The notes under the pieces are model-generated. The model saw nothing but the letters and a program-made list of their open reading frames with translations, was not told the origin of the DNA and ran no database searches. 64,000 bases of DNA from positions 124,001 through 188,000 of the forward strand of contig NZ_JACBGE010000001.1 of assembly GCF_021401345.1 (NCBI RefSeq), written 5' to 3'. This stretch comes from Hydrogenophaga sp. NFH-34. Its GTDB lineage: Bacteria; Pseudomonadota; Gammaproteobacteria; Burkholderiales; Burkholderiaceae_C. Shown here piece after piece: positions 15,448 through 24,356 of this stretch (its first letter is position 1; every line of letters starts with the position of its first letter). The translations under genes and the position numbers were made by a program.

Positions 15448-15825
15448 ATGAACGCTCCCGCTACTTCTCGCCGCCCCACGTCGCGGCCCGCCGCGCGCCT
15501 CGCTGCGCTGCTGATCCCGCTGGGCATCGCCGCCACGCCGCTGCCGTCGTTCGCCGACCTTCCCACACTGGAAGACCCGTCGCGCGGCACTGGCAGCGGC
15601 ATCATGCAGACGCTGCAGAACTACGGCTATGACATCGTGCTGCTGGTGGCGTTGCTCGTGGTCGCTTCGATGTTCGTCGGCGTCTGCTACCACGCCTACA
15701 CGCGCTACGCCGAAATCCACACCGGCCGCGCGACCTGGGGCCAGTTCGGCTTGACCGTAGCGGTGGGCGCGATCCTGCTGGTCGTCGGCATCTGGCTGCT
15801 GACCAAGGCCACCGGCGTCCTGTAA
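15448..15825 (+). CDS. TIGR03745-family ICE membrane protein
   Basis: 125 aa. Cleavable signal (about 1-36, ATPLPSFA), then two membrane segments (about 60-82, 96-118). Sequence LPTLEDPSRGTGSGIMQTLQNYGYDI is typical of the DUF2976/TIGR03745 group. The size and topology resemble VirB2-like pilins, a plausible but unproven role. Preceded by GAAAGGTACTTCGCC. Confidence 0.85.
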   Translation: MNAPATSRRPTSRPAARLAALLIPLGIAATPLPSFADLPTLEDPSRGTGSGIMQTLQNYGYDIVLLVALLVVASMFVGVCYHAYTRYAEIHTGRATWGQFGLTVAVGAILLVVGIWLLTKATGVL

Positions 15826-15837
15826 GGCCCGGCAACG

Positions 15838-16266
15838 ATGGCCGGCTCCCTGGAGAGTCCGTCGCGCGACGGGCTCGTGACCTTCCTGCCGCACCGCCTC
15901 AACCGCCATCCGGTGGTCGTGCGTGGGCTCACGGCCGACGAGCTGTGGGTCTGCGCCGGCCTGTCCGGCACGGCCGGCCTCGTGGTCGGCGTGCCGCTGG
16001 CCTGGCTGACGCACAGCATCGCGATGGTGCCCACGCTGATCGTCGCCGGCATCGGCATCGGCGTCTTCGTGGGCGGCGGCCTGCTGCGGCGGTGGAAACG
16101 CGGCCGGCCCGACACCTGGCTGTACCGCCAGCTCCAGTGGCGCCTCGCGCTGTGCTACCCCGTGCTGACCGCGCATACGGGCGGGAGCCAGCTCATCACC
16201 CGTTCGGGCTGGTGGTCCACGCGGCGCCTGCGGCCTGACCCGTCCCTGCGTCGAGGTAGACCATGA
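15838..16266 (+). CDS. TIGR03750-family conjugal transfer protein
   Basis: 142 aa. Two membrane segments (about 42-62 and 64-82) following a soluble start with FLPHRLNRHPVVVRGLTADELW. Resembles DUF3487/TIGR03750, with a VirB3-like size and location, so likely an inner membrane channel part. Overlaps the next gene by 4 bp. Confidence 0.85.
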   Translation: MAGSLESPSRDGLVTFLPHRLNRHPVVVRGLTADELWVCAGLSGTAGLVVGVPLAWLTHSIAMVPTLIVAGIGIGVFVGGGLLRRWKRGRPDTWLYRQLQWRLALCYPVLTAHTGGSQLITRSGWWSTRRLRPDPSLRRGRP

Positions 16267-16955
16267 GCCGATTCAAGAACGAGGTCGCGCACCTGCAGGC
16301 GCACGTGAAGACCTTGCGCCTGGCCGGCGCTGCGCTTTTCATCGTAGCGCTGCTGCTTGGCTTCGGCTGGTGGAGCGCGCCCAAGAGCCTGACCATCCAC
16401 GTGCCGCCCGACCTGCGCTCGGGCAGCACGCGCAAGTGGTGGGACGTTCCGCCCGAGAGCGTCTACGCCTTCACCTTCTACATCTGGCAGCAAGCCCAAC
16501 GTTGGCCGACCAACGGCGAGCAGGACTACCCGCGCAACCTGCATGCGCTGTCGGCGTACTTCACGCCGAGCTGCCGCGCCTTCCTGCAACAAGACTACGA
16601 ATTCCGGCGCAGCAATGGCGAGTTGCGTCAGCGCGTGCGCGGCATCTACGAGATTCCGGGTCGCGGTTACGGCGACGACTCGGCCATGCGCGTGCGCACT
16701 GTGTCGGCCAACAACTGGATCGTCACGCTCGACGTGAGCGCCGACGAGTACCTGGGTGCCGAGCAGGTCAAGCGCGCGCTCGTGCGCTACGCGCTCAAGG
16801 TCGTGCGCATGGACGTGGACCCCGAGCGCAACCCCTTTGGCCTGGCGCTGGACTGCCATGCGCGCGCGCCGGAGCGCATCGAAACCCCGCCGCCTGCGGC
16901 GCCGCCCGGCCGGGCCGCGAGCGCTGGCTCCAACCTGCAGGGAGACACCCCATGA
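16263..16955 (+). CDS. TIGR03746/PFL_4703-family protein, VirB8/TraE-like
   Basis: 230 aa. One membrane anchor (about 19-40) and a periplasmic domain containing KWWDVPPESVYAFTFYIWQQAQRWPTNG and VKRALVRYALKVVRMDVDPERNPFGLALD. This DUF2895 type is considered the VirB8/TraE-like core component. C-terminal 25 residues are low-complexity. ATGA-type overlap with next gene. Confidence 0.87.
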   Translation: MSRFKNEVAHLQAHVKTLRLAGAALFIVALLLGFGWWSAPKSLTIHVPPDLRSGSTRKWWDVPPESVYAFTFYIWQQAQRWPTNGEQDYPRNLHALSAYFTPSCRAFLQQDYEFRRSNGELRQRVRGIYEIPGRGYGDDSAMRVRTVSANNWIVTLDVSADEYLGAEQVKRALVRYALKVVRMDVDPERNPFGLALDCHARAPERIETPPPAAPPGRAASAGSNLQGDTP

Positions 16956-17881
16956 AGTCCCTCGTGAAGCGTTCATCTGCGGCGGCCCTGGCCGGCCTGC
17001 TGCTGTGCCTGGCTTTCGTGCCTGCAGTCCATGCCGTCGAAATCCTGCGCTGGGAGCGCCTGCCGCTGGCGGTGCCGCTCGTCGTCGCCCAGGAGCGCGT
17101 GGTGTTCGTCGAGCGCAACGTGCGCATCGGCGTTCCACCCACCGTTGGCGAACAGTTGCGCGTGCAGAGCGCCGGGGGCGCGATCTACCTGCGCGCCAAT
17201 GCGCCGATCCCGCCCACGCGGCTGCAATTGCAGGACGTGGAATCGGGCGCGCTGATCCTGCTGGACATCGCGGCCGAGCCGGCGAAGGCGGGCCAACCCG
17301 CGCTCGAACCCGTGCGCATCGTGGAAGGCGACGTGCCGGCCACGCGCTACGGCGAGCCGGCCAGGCCTGGGGCGACGGCGGACGACGATGCTGAACGCAC
17401 GGCACCTGCTGCGAAGCGCGCTACGCCGGTGGCGGTCGTGCTCACGCGCTATGCGGCGCAGAACCTCTATGCGCCGCTGCGCACCGTGGAGCCCGTGCCT
17501 GGCATCGGCCGCGTCAACCTGCGGCGCGGCCTGGAGCTGTCCACCTTGGTGCCGACGCTGCCGGTGCGTGCGCAGGCGCTGGCCGCCTGGCGGCTCGAAG
17601 ACCAGTGGGTGACGGCGGTGAAGCTCACCAACGCCTCCGGGCGCTGGCTCGACCTCGATCCCCGCGCGCTGCAGGGCGACTTTCTCGCCGCGACCTTCCA
17701 GCACCCGAACCTGGCGCCGGCCGGCCGCGCCGCCGACACCACGGTGGTCTACCTCGTTACCCGTGGCCACGGCCTGGCCGAGTCGCTGCTGCCCAAGCTC
17801 TCACCGATCGACGCGACGGTGAACCTGCCGCCGGCTGCGGCGGCCGGCCAGGCCGAAGGAGGTGCCCGCCATGAAAAGTAA
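16952..17881 (+). CDS. TIGR03749-family ICE protein, TraK/VirB9-like
   Basis: 309 aa, secreted: signal peptide 1-28 (VPAVHA). Periplasmic beta-rich domain (VEILRWERLPLAVPLVVAQERVVFVERNVRIGVP...), a low-complexity linker near 135-165, and a second domain with NLRRGLELSTLVPTLPVRAQALAAWRL. The DUF3438/TIGR03749 group corresponds to the outer-membrane core TraK/VirB9 position. Overlaps the next gene by 11 bp. Confidence 0.87.
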   Translation: MKSLVKRSSAAALAGLLLCLAFVPAVHAVEILRWERLPLAVPLVVAQERVVFVERNVRIGVPPTVGEQLRVQSAGGAIYLRANAPIPPTRLQLQDVESGALILLDIAAEPAKAGQPALEPVRIVEGDVPATRYGEPARPGATADDDAERTAPAAKRATPVAVVLTRYAAQNLYAPLRTVEPVPGIGRVNLRRGLELSTLVPTLPVRAQALAAWRLEDQWVTAVKLTNASGRWLDLDPRALQGDFLAATFQHPNLAPAGRAADTTVVYLVTRGHGLAESLLPKLSPIDATVNLPPAAAAGQAEGGARHEK

Positions 17882-19343
17882 TCCCCTCCTGAAGTGGCTG
17901 CTGATCCCGATGGCGCTGGTGCTGCTGTTCGTCGGCATCAAGATGTTCTCCGGGGATCGCGGCGCCAAGCCCGTTCCGGCCGGCAGCGCCAACCCACTCA
18001 CGCCCGAAGAGATGAAGGCGCTGGGCATCGAGGGCGACACGCCGCGCGATACCGTCGCGACGCTGGTGGCCCAGGTCAAGCAGTTGCGCAATGAGCTGCA
18101 GACGGCGCTCAACGACAACAAGAACCAGAAGAGCGAGAACGAGCGCATGCGCGCGCGGGAGAGCGCCATCGACCAGCGCATCCAGTCCGCGCTCGAAGGC
18201 GAGCGCGGCCGCCTGCAGCAGGACCGCGAGCAGTTGGCCGGCGACCGCCAGCAGACCCAGGGCCTGTTGCAAGACCTGCAGCGGCGCCTGGATGGGCTTT
18301 CCGGCAAGGGCGGCCAGGCCGACCTGCCGGTGGGGCTGGGCCTGGAGGATGGCGACGGCAAGGGCTTCGGCGGCACCCAGGGCGGCGCCGCGCGCAGCGC
18401 CAGCGGCACGCGCTGGGTGGAACCGGACGACGCGAAGCCCTCGGCGAAGAACGGCAGCGGCGGCGCCCTGAACTTCCCGACCAGCTTCGGGCCGGCGCAG
18501 AAGACGCTTTCCGACACGGCCGACAACGTGGCCAGCACCGTGGCGGACGCCGGCAGCCGCGCGGTGGGCGCGTCGGCCAAGCCGGTCTACACGGTGCCGT
18601 CGAACTCGACGCTGATGGGCTCGATCGCGATGACCGCGCTGATCGGCCGCGTGCCGATCGACGGCACGGTCAACGACCCGTACCCGTTCAAGGTGCTGAT
18701 CGGCCCGGACAACCTGACCGCCAACGGCATCGACATCCCCGACGTGGCGGGCGCGGTGGTCAGCGGCACGGCCTCGGGCGACTGGACACTTTCCTGCGTG
18801 CGCGGACAGATTCGCTCTGTCACGTTCGTCTTCAACGACGGCACGGTGCGCACCATTCCGGAGGACGGCAACCGCAACCAGAATGGCGGCGGTGGCTCGG
18901 GCGGCAACGCGAACAGCATCACGCACGGCGGCCTGGGCTGGATCAGCGATCCTTACGGCATCCCCTGCGTCAGCGGCGAACGGCGCAGCAACGCGCAGCA
19001 GTACCTGGGCTCGCAGGCCCTCATCACCGCGGCCGGTGCCGGCGCAGCCTCCCTCATCAAGTCGGACAACGGCAGCGTGGCCGTGGTCGCCAACAGCAAC
19101 GGCTCGCTCGGCACCGTGGGCATCAGCGGCAACGAGGCGATGGGCCGCATCCTGGCCGGTGGCGTGCGCGACATGGCCGATTGGGTCAACAAGCTGTATG
19201 GGCAGGCCTTCGCCGCGGTCTACGTGCGCCCCGGCGCCAAGGTCGCCGTGCACCTGGAGCAGCCGCTCAACATCGACTACGACGCCAAGGGGCGCCGGGT
19301 CAATCACCGCATCGGAGGCAAGCATGCGTCGGATTTGGATTGA
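17871..19343 (+). CDS. TIGR03752-family ICE protein, TraB/VirB10-like
   Basis: 490 aa. Membrane anchor (about 9-26), periplasmic coiled coil (55-145, LVAQVKQLRNELQTALNDNKNQK...), then a C-terminal VirB10-like domain from about 245 (YTVPSNSTLMGSIAMTALIGRVPIDGTVNDPYPFKVLIG), with an antenna-like region including QYLGSQALITAAGAGAASL. Spans inner to outer membrane in the channel. Start at 17871 follows GAAGGAGGTGCCCGCC. Confidence 0.9.
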   Translation: MKSNPLLKWLLIPMALVLLFVGIKMFSGDRGAKPVPAGSANPLTPEEMKALGIEGDTPRDTVATLVAQVKQLRNELQTALNDNKNQKSENERMRARESAIDQRIQSALEGERGRLQQDREQLAGDRQQTQGLLQDLQRRLDGLSGKGGQADLPVGLGLEDGDGKGFGGTQGGAARSASGTRWVEPDDAKPSAKNGSGGALNFPTSFGPAQKTLSDTADNVASTVADAGSRAVGASAKPVYTVPSNSTLMGSIAMTALIGRVPIDGTVNDPYPFKVLIGPDNLTANGIDIPDVAGAVVSGTASGDWTLSCVRGQIRSVTFVFNDGTVRTIPEDGNRNQNGGGGSGGNANSITHGGLGWISDPYGIPCVSGERRSNAQQYLGSQALITAAGAGAASLIKSDNGSVAVVANSNGSLGTVGISGNEAMGRILAGGVRDMADWVNKLYGQAFAAVYVRPGAKVAVHLEQPLNIDYDAKGRRVNHRIGGKHASDLD

Positions 19344-19770
19344 ATCGGCCGCGATCCTGTGCGCGGCCGTGGTGCTGGGTGGCTGCGCCACCAGCAAGGA
19401 CAAGCTGCTGCCGCACGGCGATCACACCATGCTCGATGTGTGGAACCAGGAGACGGGCGGCAGCGCCGGTGGCGCTGCGGGTGGCGGACAGGCTGCACGG
19501 CAACTGCTCGATGCACGCCAGGGCCTGCGCCGGCCGCTGACGGAGGCCGACGTGCAGGCAGCACCTGCCGCCGCAGCAGCCTACACGCGCACCGCGGCCA
19601 ACGAGATCTACCGCCAGTTCCACCGGCTGCCGAACCCCGACCTGGTGATGTACGTGTTTCCGCACCTGGCCGGCAGCGATCCGGTGCCGGTGCCCGGCTA
19701 CACCACCGTCTTTCCCCTGTATCAGCGCGTGCAGTACGCGATGCCCGGCGAACGCCTGGAGGACTACTGA
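19324..19770 (+). CDS. TIGR03751-family conjugal transfer lipoprotein
   Basis: 148 aa. Lipobox VLGGCATS (Cys about residue 21) defines a lipoprotein. Followed by a flexible Gly/Ala region and the conserved AANEIYRQFHRLPNPDLVMYVFPHL segment. Analogous in position to VirB7/TraV. Overlaps both neighbours (20 bp and 1 bp). Confidence 0.87.
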   Translation: MRRIWIESAAILCAAVVLGGCATSKDKLLPHGDHTMLDVWNQETGGSAGGAAGGGQAARQLLDARQGLRRPLTEADVQAAPAAAAAYTRTAANEIYRQFHRLPNPDLVMYVFPHLAGSDPVPVPGYTTVFPLYQRVQYAMPGERLEDY

Positions 19771-22664
19771 TGGCCTGGCCCTTGCCCTGGCCGCGCAAGG
19801 CCCTGACGTCTGCTGGTCCCGACCTGGATGCCGATGACGCCTGGTCGCAGCATGTCACGATGATGGCGTCGCACGGCATCCCCGAGCCGGGCATCGCAGC
19901 GGACGACCGGCCGCGCCGACCGGCCACCGAGGCGGACCTGCAAGCGCTCTACGGCGTGGCGCCGTCCTTCGCCGACCTGCTGCCTTGGGTGGAGTACCTG
20001 CCGGATTCCAAGAGCATGCTGCTGGAAGACGGCCAATCGGTGGCTGGCTTCTTCGAGCTGGCGCCGGTGGGCACCGAGGGCCGCGAGATGGCCTGGCTGT
20101 GGCAGGCGCGCGATGCGTTGGAGAACGCGCTGCAGGACTCCTTCGACGAACTCGACGAGAACCCCTGGGTGGTGCAGCTCTACGCCCAGGACGAATCGAC
20201 CTGGGACAACTACCTGCGCGGGTTGGCCGACTACGTGCGGCCGCGCGCGCAGGGCAGCACCTTCACAGAGTTCTACGTGAGGTTCTTCGCACACCACCTG
20301 CGCGCCATCGCCAAGCCCGGGGGCCTGTTCGAGGACACGACCGTGACGCGCCTGCCGTGGCGCGGCCAGGTGCGGCGCGTGCGCATGGTGGTCTACCGGC
20401 GTGCTAACACGGCGAACGCATCGCGGCGCGGCCAGTCGCCCGAGCAGGCGCTGACGACGATCTGCGACCGGCTGGTGGGCGGCCTCGCCAACGCAGGCGT
20501 GAAATCCCGGCGCATGGAGGCGGCCGACATCCACGACTGGCTGCTGCGCTGGTTCAACCCGCATCCGACGCTGCTCGGCCCCAGCGCCGACGACCGCGAG
20601 CGCTTCTATGCGCTCACGCGCTATCCCGAGCAAGCCGAAGACGGAGAGATCGAATTGGCCAGTGACGACTTCGGACAGCGCCTGTTCTTCGGCCAGCCGC
20701 GCTCGGACGTGGCGAACGGTACGTGGCTGTTCGATGGCCTGCCGCACCGGGTCATCGTGATGGACCGGCTGCGCATGCCGCCAGCGACCGGCCACGTCAC
20801 CGGCGAAACCCGCAAGGGCGGCGATGCGGTCAATGCGCTGTTCGACCAGATGCCCGAGGACACGGTGATGTGCCTGACGGTCGTCGCGGCGCCGCAGGAC
20901 GTGCTCGAAGCTCACCTGAACCACCTGAGCAAGAAGTCGGTCGGCGAGACGCTGGCCTCGGAGCAGACGCGCCGCGACGTGCAGGAAGCGCGCGGGCTGA
21001 TCGGCAGCGCGCACAAACTGTACCGCGGCGCGCTCGCCTTCTACCTGCGCGGGCGCGACCTGGCGCAGCTCGACGCCCGCGGCCTGCAACTGATCAACGT
21101 CATGCTCAACGCCGGCCTGCAGCCGGTGCGCGAGGAAGACGAGGTGGCGCCGCTGAACAGCTACCTGCGCTGGCTCCCGTGCGTGTTCGATCCGGCGCTG
21201 GACAAGCGCCAGTGGTACACGCAACTGATGTTCGCGCAGCACGCTGCGAACCTTGCGCCGGTGTGGGGCCGCAGCCAGGGCACGGGGCATCCGGGCATCA
21301 CGTTCTTCAACCGCGGCGGCGGGCCGATCACCTTCGATCCCTTGAACCGGCTCGACCGCCAGATGAACGCGCACCTGTTCCTGTTCGGGCCGACCGGCTC
21401 TGGCAAGTCGGCAACGCTCAACAACATCTTGAACCAGGTCACGGCCATCTATCGGCCGAGGCTGTTCATCGTGGAGGCTGGCAACAGCTTCGGTCTGTTC
21501 GGCGACTTCGCCACGCGGCTCGGCCTCAAGGTGCATCGCGTGAAGCTCGCTCCCGGCGCCGGCGTCAGCCTCGCGCCGTTCGCGGATGCCCACCGATTGG
21601 TCGACACGCCCAGCCAGGTGCAGACGCTGGACGCCGATGCGCTGGACGAGGACCAGGAGCCTGTCGCGCAGGCGGTAAGCCGCAGCGAGGAGGTGGACGA
21701 GCAGCGCGACGTGCTCGGCGAGCTGGAGATCACCGCGCGGCTGATGATCACCGGCGGCGAGGACAAGGAAGAAGCGCGCATGACGCGCGCCGACCGCAGC
21801 CTGATCCGCCAGTGCATCCTCGATGCGGCCCAGCTTTGCGTGGCCGACCGGCGCACGGTGCTCACGCGCGACGTGCGCGACGCGCTGCGCGAGCGCGCCC
21901 GCGATACCTCGCTGCCGGAGGTGCGCCGCGCACGGCTGTTGGAGATGGCGGACGCGATGGATATGTTTTGCCAGGGCGTGGACGGCGAGATGTTCGACCG
22001 GTCCGGCACGCCCTGGCCCGAGGCCGACATCACCATCGTGGACCTCGCCACGTTCGCGCGCGAGGGCTACAACGCCCAGCTCTCGATCTCGTACATCAGC
22101 CTCATCAACACGGTGAACAACATCGCCGAGCGCGACCAGTTCCTGGGCCGGCCGATCATCAACGTGACGGATGAAGGCCACATCATCACCAAGAACCCAC
22201 TGCTCGCGCCCTATGTCGTGAAGATCACGAAGATGTGGCGCAAGCTCGGCGCCTGGTACTGGCTGGCGACGCAGAACATCGACGACCTACCGAAGGCGGC
22301 CGAGCCCATGTTGAACATGATCGAATGGTGGATCTGCCTGTCGATGCCGCCCGACGAGGTGGAGAAGATTGCGCGCTTCCGCGAGCTGAACCCGGCGCAG
22401 AAGGCGCTGATGCTCTCCGCGCGCAAGGAGGCCGGCAAGTTCACTGAGGGCGTGATTCTCTCCAAGAGCATGGAAGTGCTGTTCCGTGCGGTGCCTCCCA
22501 GCCTCTACCTGGCGCTGGCTCAGACCGAGCCCGAGGAGAAGGCGGAACGCTTCCAGTTGATGCAGCAGCACGGCATCGGCGAGCTGGATGCGGCCTTCAA
22601 GATCGCCGAGAAGATCGACCGTGCTCGCGGCATCGAATCGCTGGCGATCGGTGCACTGGCTTGA
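19770..22664 (+). CDS. traC: TraC/VirB4-type conjugative ATPase
   Basis: 964 aa. Energises assembly of the conjugation channel. N-terminal VirB4 domain (about 60-470), Walker A FGPTGSGKSA at about 539-548, an acidic insertion near 620-650, Walker B-like PIINVTDEGHII near 797, and a C-terminal AAA region with WYWLATQNIDDLPKAAEPMLN. Belongs to the TraC_PFL_4706 group (TIGR03744). The start codon shares one base with the previous stop (TGATG). Confidence 0.93.
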   Translation: MAWPLPWPRKALTSAGPDLDADDAWSQHVTMMASHGIPEPGIAADDRPRRPATEADLQALYGVAPSFADLLPWVEYLPDSKSMLLEDGQSVAGFFELAPVGTEGREMAWLWQARDALENALQDSFDELDENPWVVQLYAQDESTWDNYLRGLADYVRPRAQGSTFTEFYVRFFAHHLRAIAKPGGLFEDTTVTRLPWRGQVRRVRMVVYRRANTANASRRGQSPEQALTTICDRLVGGLANAGVKSRRMEAADIHDWLLRWFNPHPTLLGPSADDRERFYALTRYPEQAEDGEIELASDDFGQRLFFGQPRSDVANGTWLFDGLPHRVIVMDRLRMPPATGHVTGETRKGGDAVNALFDQMPEDTVMCLTVVAAPQDVLEAHLNHLSKKSVGETLASEQTRRDVQEARGLIGSAHKLYRGALAFYLRGRDLAQLDARGLQLINVMLNAGLQPVREEDEVAPLNSYLRWLPCVFDPALDKRQWYTQLMFAQHAANLAPVWGRSQGTGHPGITFFNRGGGPITFDPLNRLDRQMNAHLFLFGPTGSGKSATLNNILNQVTAIYRPRLFIVEAGNSFGLFGDFATRLGLKVHRVKLAPGAGVSLAPFADAHRLVDTPSQVQTLDADALDEDQEPVAQAVSRSEEVDEQRDVLGELEITARLMITGGEDKEEARMTRADRSLIRQCILDAAQLCVADRRTVLTRDVRDALRERARDTSLPEVRRARLLEMADAMDMFCQGVDGEMFDRSGTPWPEADITIVDLATFAREGYNAQLSISYISLINTVNNIAERDQFLGRPIINVTDEGHIITKNPLLAPYVVKITKMWRKLGAWYWLATQNIDDLPKAAEPMLNMIEWWICLSMPPDEVEKIARFRELNPAQKALMLSARKEAGKFTEGVILSKSMEVLFRAVPPSLYLALAQTEPEEKAERFQLMQQHGIGELDAAFKIAEKIDRARGIESLAIGALA

Positions 22665-22676
22665 GGGGAGAACACC

Positions 22677-23432
22677 ATGCGGATCGCTCGCTTCATTCCA
22701 TCCCGCCCGGTCGCACTGGTCGCCGTGCTGCTCGTCGTCGCGCTGATCGCAGCGGTCTGGCTAGGCATGCAGCCACAGGCGCCGATCGCTGAAGACGTTT
22801 CCACGTCGGCCGACTTCAAACCGGCGCCCGCGCCGGCATCCGCCACCACCACCGGCCCGCCGTGGCGCTACGGGCGCGACGATGCGCGCTTCACGGTGGT
22901 GGAGTACGCCGACCTCGAATGTCCGTTCTGCCGCGCCTACTTCGCGGTGCTCAAACAGTGGATCGATGCTCACCCCGAGGTGAACTGGCAGTGGCAGCAC
23001 CTGCCGCTGACCACGCATGAGCCTGCGGCGACTGCCAATGCGCGCCTGGTCGAGTGTGTCGGCGAGGCCGGCGGCCCGGCCGCTTTCTGGCACGCCGTGG
23101 AGTGGGTCTACGCGCATACCCGCGGCGACGGCCAGGGCCTGCCCGAGGGCCTGGGCTATCCCGGCATCACGCCCGCCGCCCAGCAATGCCTCGACAGCGA
23201 CCGTCCCGATGCGCTGATCCGCGCGCAGTCGGCGATCGCCGCGCAGGAGGGCATCAAGGTCACGCCCACGCTGCGCCTGCGGGACCGCCATTCCGGAAAG
23301 ACGCTGTTGCTGCATGGCCCGGTGGAAGGCGATGCGCTGCTGTCGGCCATCGACCTGCTGGCGGCCGGCGGCACCACCGAGACCGCATCGAAGGAAATGC
23401 CTGCCGAGTCCCTCGGCGACATGCCCAGGTAG
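22677..23432 (+). CDS. DsbA-like thiol-disulfide protein of transfer operon
   Basis: 251 aa. Membrane or signal anchor (about 12-32), then a thioredoxin-fold domain with catalytic CPFC (Cys82, Cys85) and a cis-Pro in KVTPTLRLRD. Would catalyse disulfide formation or isomerisation in the periplasmic parts of the mating apparatus, several of which are Cys-rich (for example the TIGR03755 and TIGR03756 proteins downstream). Oddity: the last residues (LGDMPR) and the stop codon are encoded within leader RNA copy C, so the RNA element and the gene end overlap. Confidence 0.88.
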   Translation: MRIARFIPSRPVALVAVLLVVALIAAVWLGMQPQAPIAEDVSTSADFKPAPAPASATTTGPPWRYGRDDARFTVVEYADLECPFCRAYFAVLKQWIDAHPEVNWQWQHLPLTTHEPAATANARLVECVGEAGGPAAFWHAVEWVYAHTRGDGQGLPEGLGYPGITPAAQQCLDSDRPDALIRAQSAIAAQEGIKVTPTLRLRDRHSGKTLLLHGPVEGDALLSAIDLLAAGGTTETASKEMPAESLGDMPR

Positions 23433-23545
23433 CCCCGATCTTCAAGGCTACGCCGCGGCCCCCGGCCGCGCTGATCGACCCCGTTCGCTTCGCATCCCTC
23501 GACGCGAACAGCCGCCGCGCTGCGGTGGCGGATGCCTGTTCTTCC
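23403..23545 (+). ncRNA. Structured leader RNA, copy C
   Basis: H1 is GCCGAG/CTCGGC (23403-23408 with 23412-23417). H2 is GTAGCC/GGCTAC (23429-23434 with 23446-23451), with loop ending GATCTTCAA. H3 is GCGGCC/GGCCGC (23455-23460 with 23464-23469). H4 is GTTCGC/GCGAAC (23483-23488 with 23504-23509), identical in stem to copy A, with GCATCCC in both loops. H5 is CCGCCGC paired with GTGGCGG, one G-U. The stop codon of the DsbA-like gene lies in the 5' arm of H2. Homology to copy A continues downstream (CCCACGCGGG block). Confidence 0.7.
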
Positions 23546-23626
23546 TTCGCTTGTTGTTTATCCCACGCGGGTCGCCCACGCCCGCAGGGGCGGCATGGCG
23601 CTTCCGCACCTTCTTTGGAGACTGCC

Positions 23627-24214
23627 ATGCAACCCAAGATCCATGTTGTTGATGGTGTGACCTTCGTGGCCACGCCTTACCGCGCCGGAACCTTCATCCG
23701 CGAGGATGTGTTCTGGCGCCAGTTCACGATCACCTGCCAAGGCTACATCGAGTACCCCGAGGATGATCCCGTTTTCGGGACCTGGTGGACACCTCACATC
23801 CTTGAGCTGGGCCAACACGGCCTGATCGAGGAGGCCCTGGCCCTCGCAGCGGACGAACTGTCAAAAGACGAGTTCGATCTGAGATCGGAGATCGAGGCGC
23901 TGGACTTTAGGCCGGAGCTGGTCCTGATCCGCGATTCGCTCGATCGGCTGGTTGTCTCCAGCGAGGTGCAGTGCGGCAGTCGCATCCGCTGGTGCGAACC
24001 CACCGCCTCAGATGCGGAAGCCGCCGACGTCGCGAAGCAGGTTGATGACCTGCGCGGCGAGGCTTCCTACGAAGCTGGCTGGGACAACCACAGCACGGCC
24101 GAGCGCCTGCGCCTGCGTGCCCGCGTGCTCGCCGGCCGGCTGGTCGATCCATTCTGGCAGGCCCATGCCCGCCGCGCCGTTCAAGCCTCGGCGGCCACGG
24201 CTGCGGTCGCCTGA
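23627..24214 (+). CDS. Conserved ICE protein behind leader RNA copy C
   Basis: 195 aa, soluble. N-terminal part MQPKIHVVDGVTFVATPYRAGTFIREDVFWRQFTITCQGYIEYPEDDPVF. The remainder is helical and acidic (LIEEALALAADELSKDEFDLRSEIEALDF). No family recognised. Start preceded by TTTGGAGACTGCC. It sits between the two transfer operons as a separate unit with its own leader and terminator, and shows no obvious similarity to the genes behind RNA copies A and B. Confidence 0.75.
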   Translation: MQPKIHVVDGVTFVATPYRAGTFIREDVFWRQFTITCQGYIEYPEDDPVFGTWWTPHILELGQHGLIEEALALAADELSKDEFDLRSEIEALDFRPELVLIRDSLDRLVVSSEVQCGSRIRWCEPTASDAEAADVAKQVDDLRGEASYEAGWDNHSTAERLRLRARVLAGRLVDPFWQAHARRAVQASAATAAVA

Positions 24215-24219
24215 TCCAC

Positions 24220-24248
24220 ACGGGAGCTTCGGCTCCCGTTCTTCTTCC
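24220..24248 (+). terminator. Rho-independent terminator
   Basis: Stem ACGGGAGC (24220-24227), TTCG tetraloop, GCTCCCGT (24232-24239), then TCTTCTTCC. It lies 5 bp after the stop at 24214. Confidence 0.85.
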
Positions 24249-24356
24249 TTGAGGCGCTGGCGAAAGCGGGGTGTGCGCGGTGCGCATTCCTTGTCGCAGC
24301 GGACATGCCTTCGGCGTTCGACTAGGGACCTTGCTCTCATTCCCAGGACGCCCGCC

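Noticed and set aside
19764-22181. 805-codon minus-strand frame opposite traC
   Set aside because: Codon-phase shadow of a gene with intact Walker motifs; its product is His/Arg/Gln-rich and without family character.
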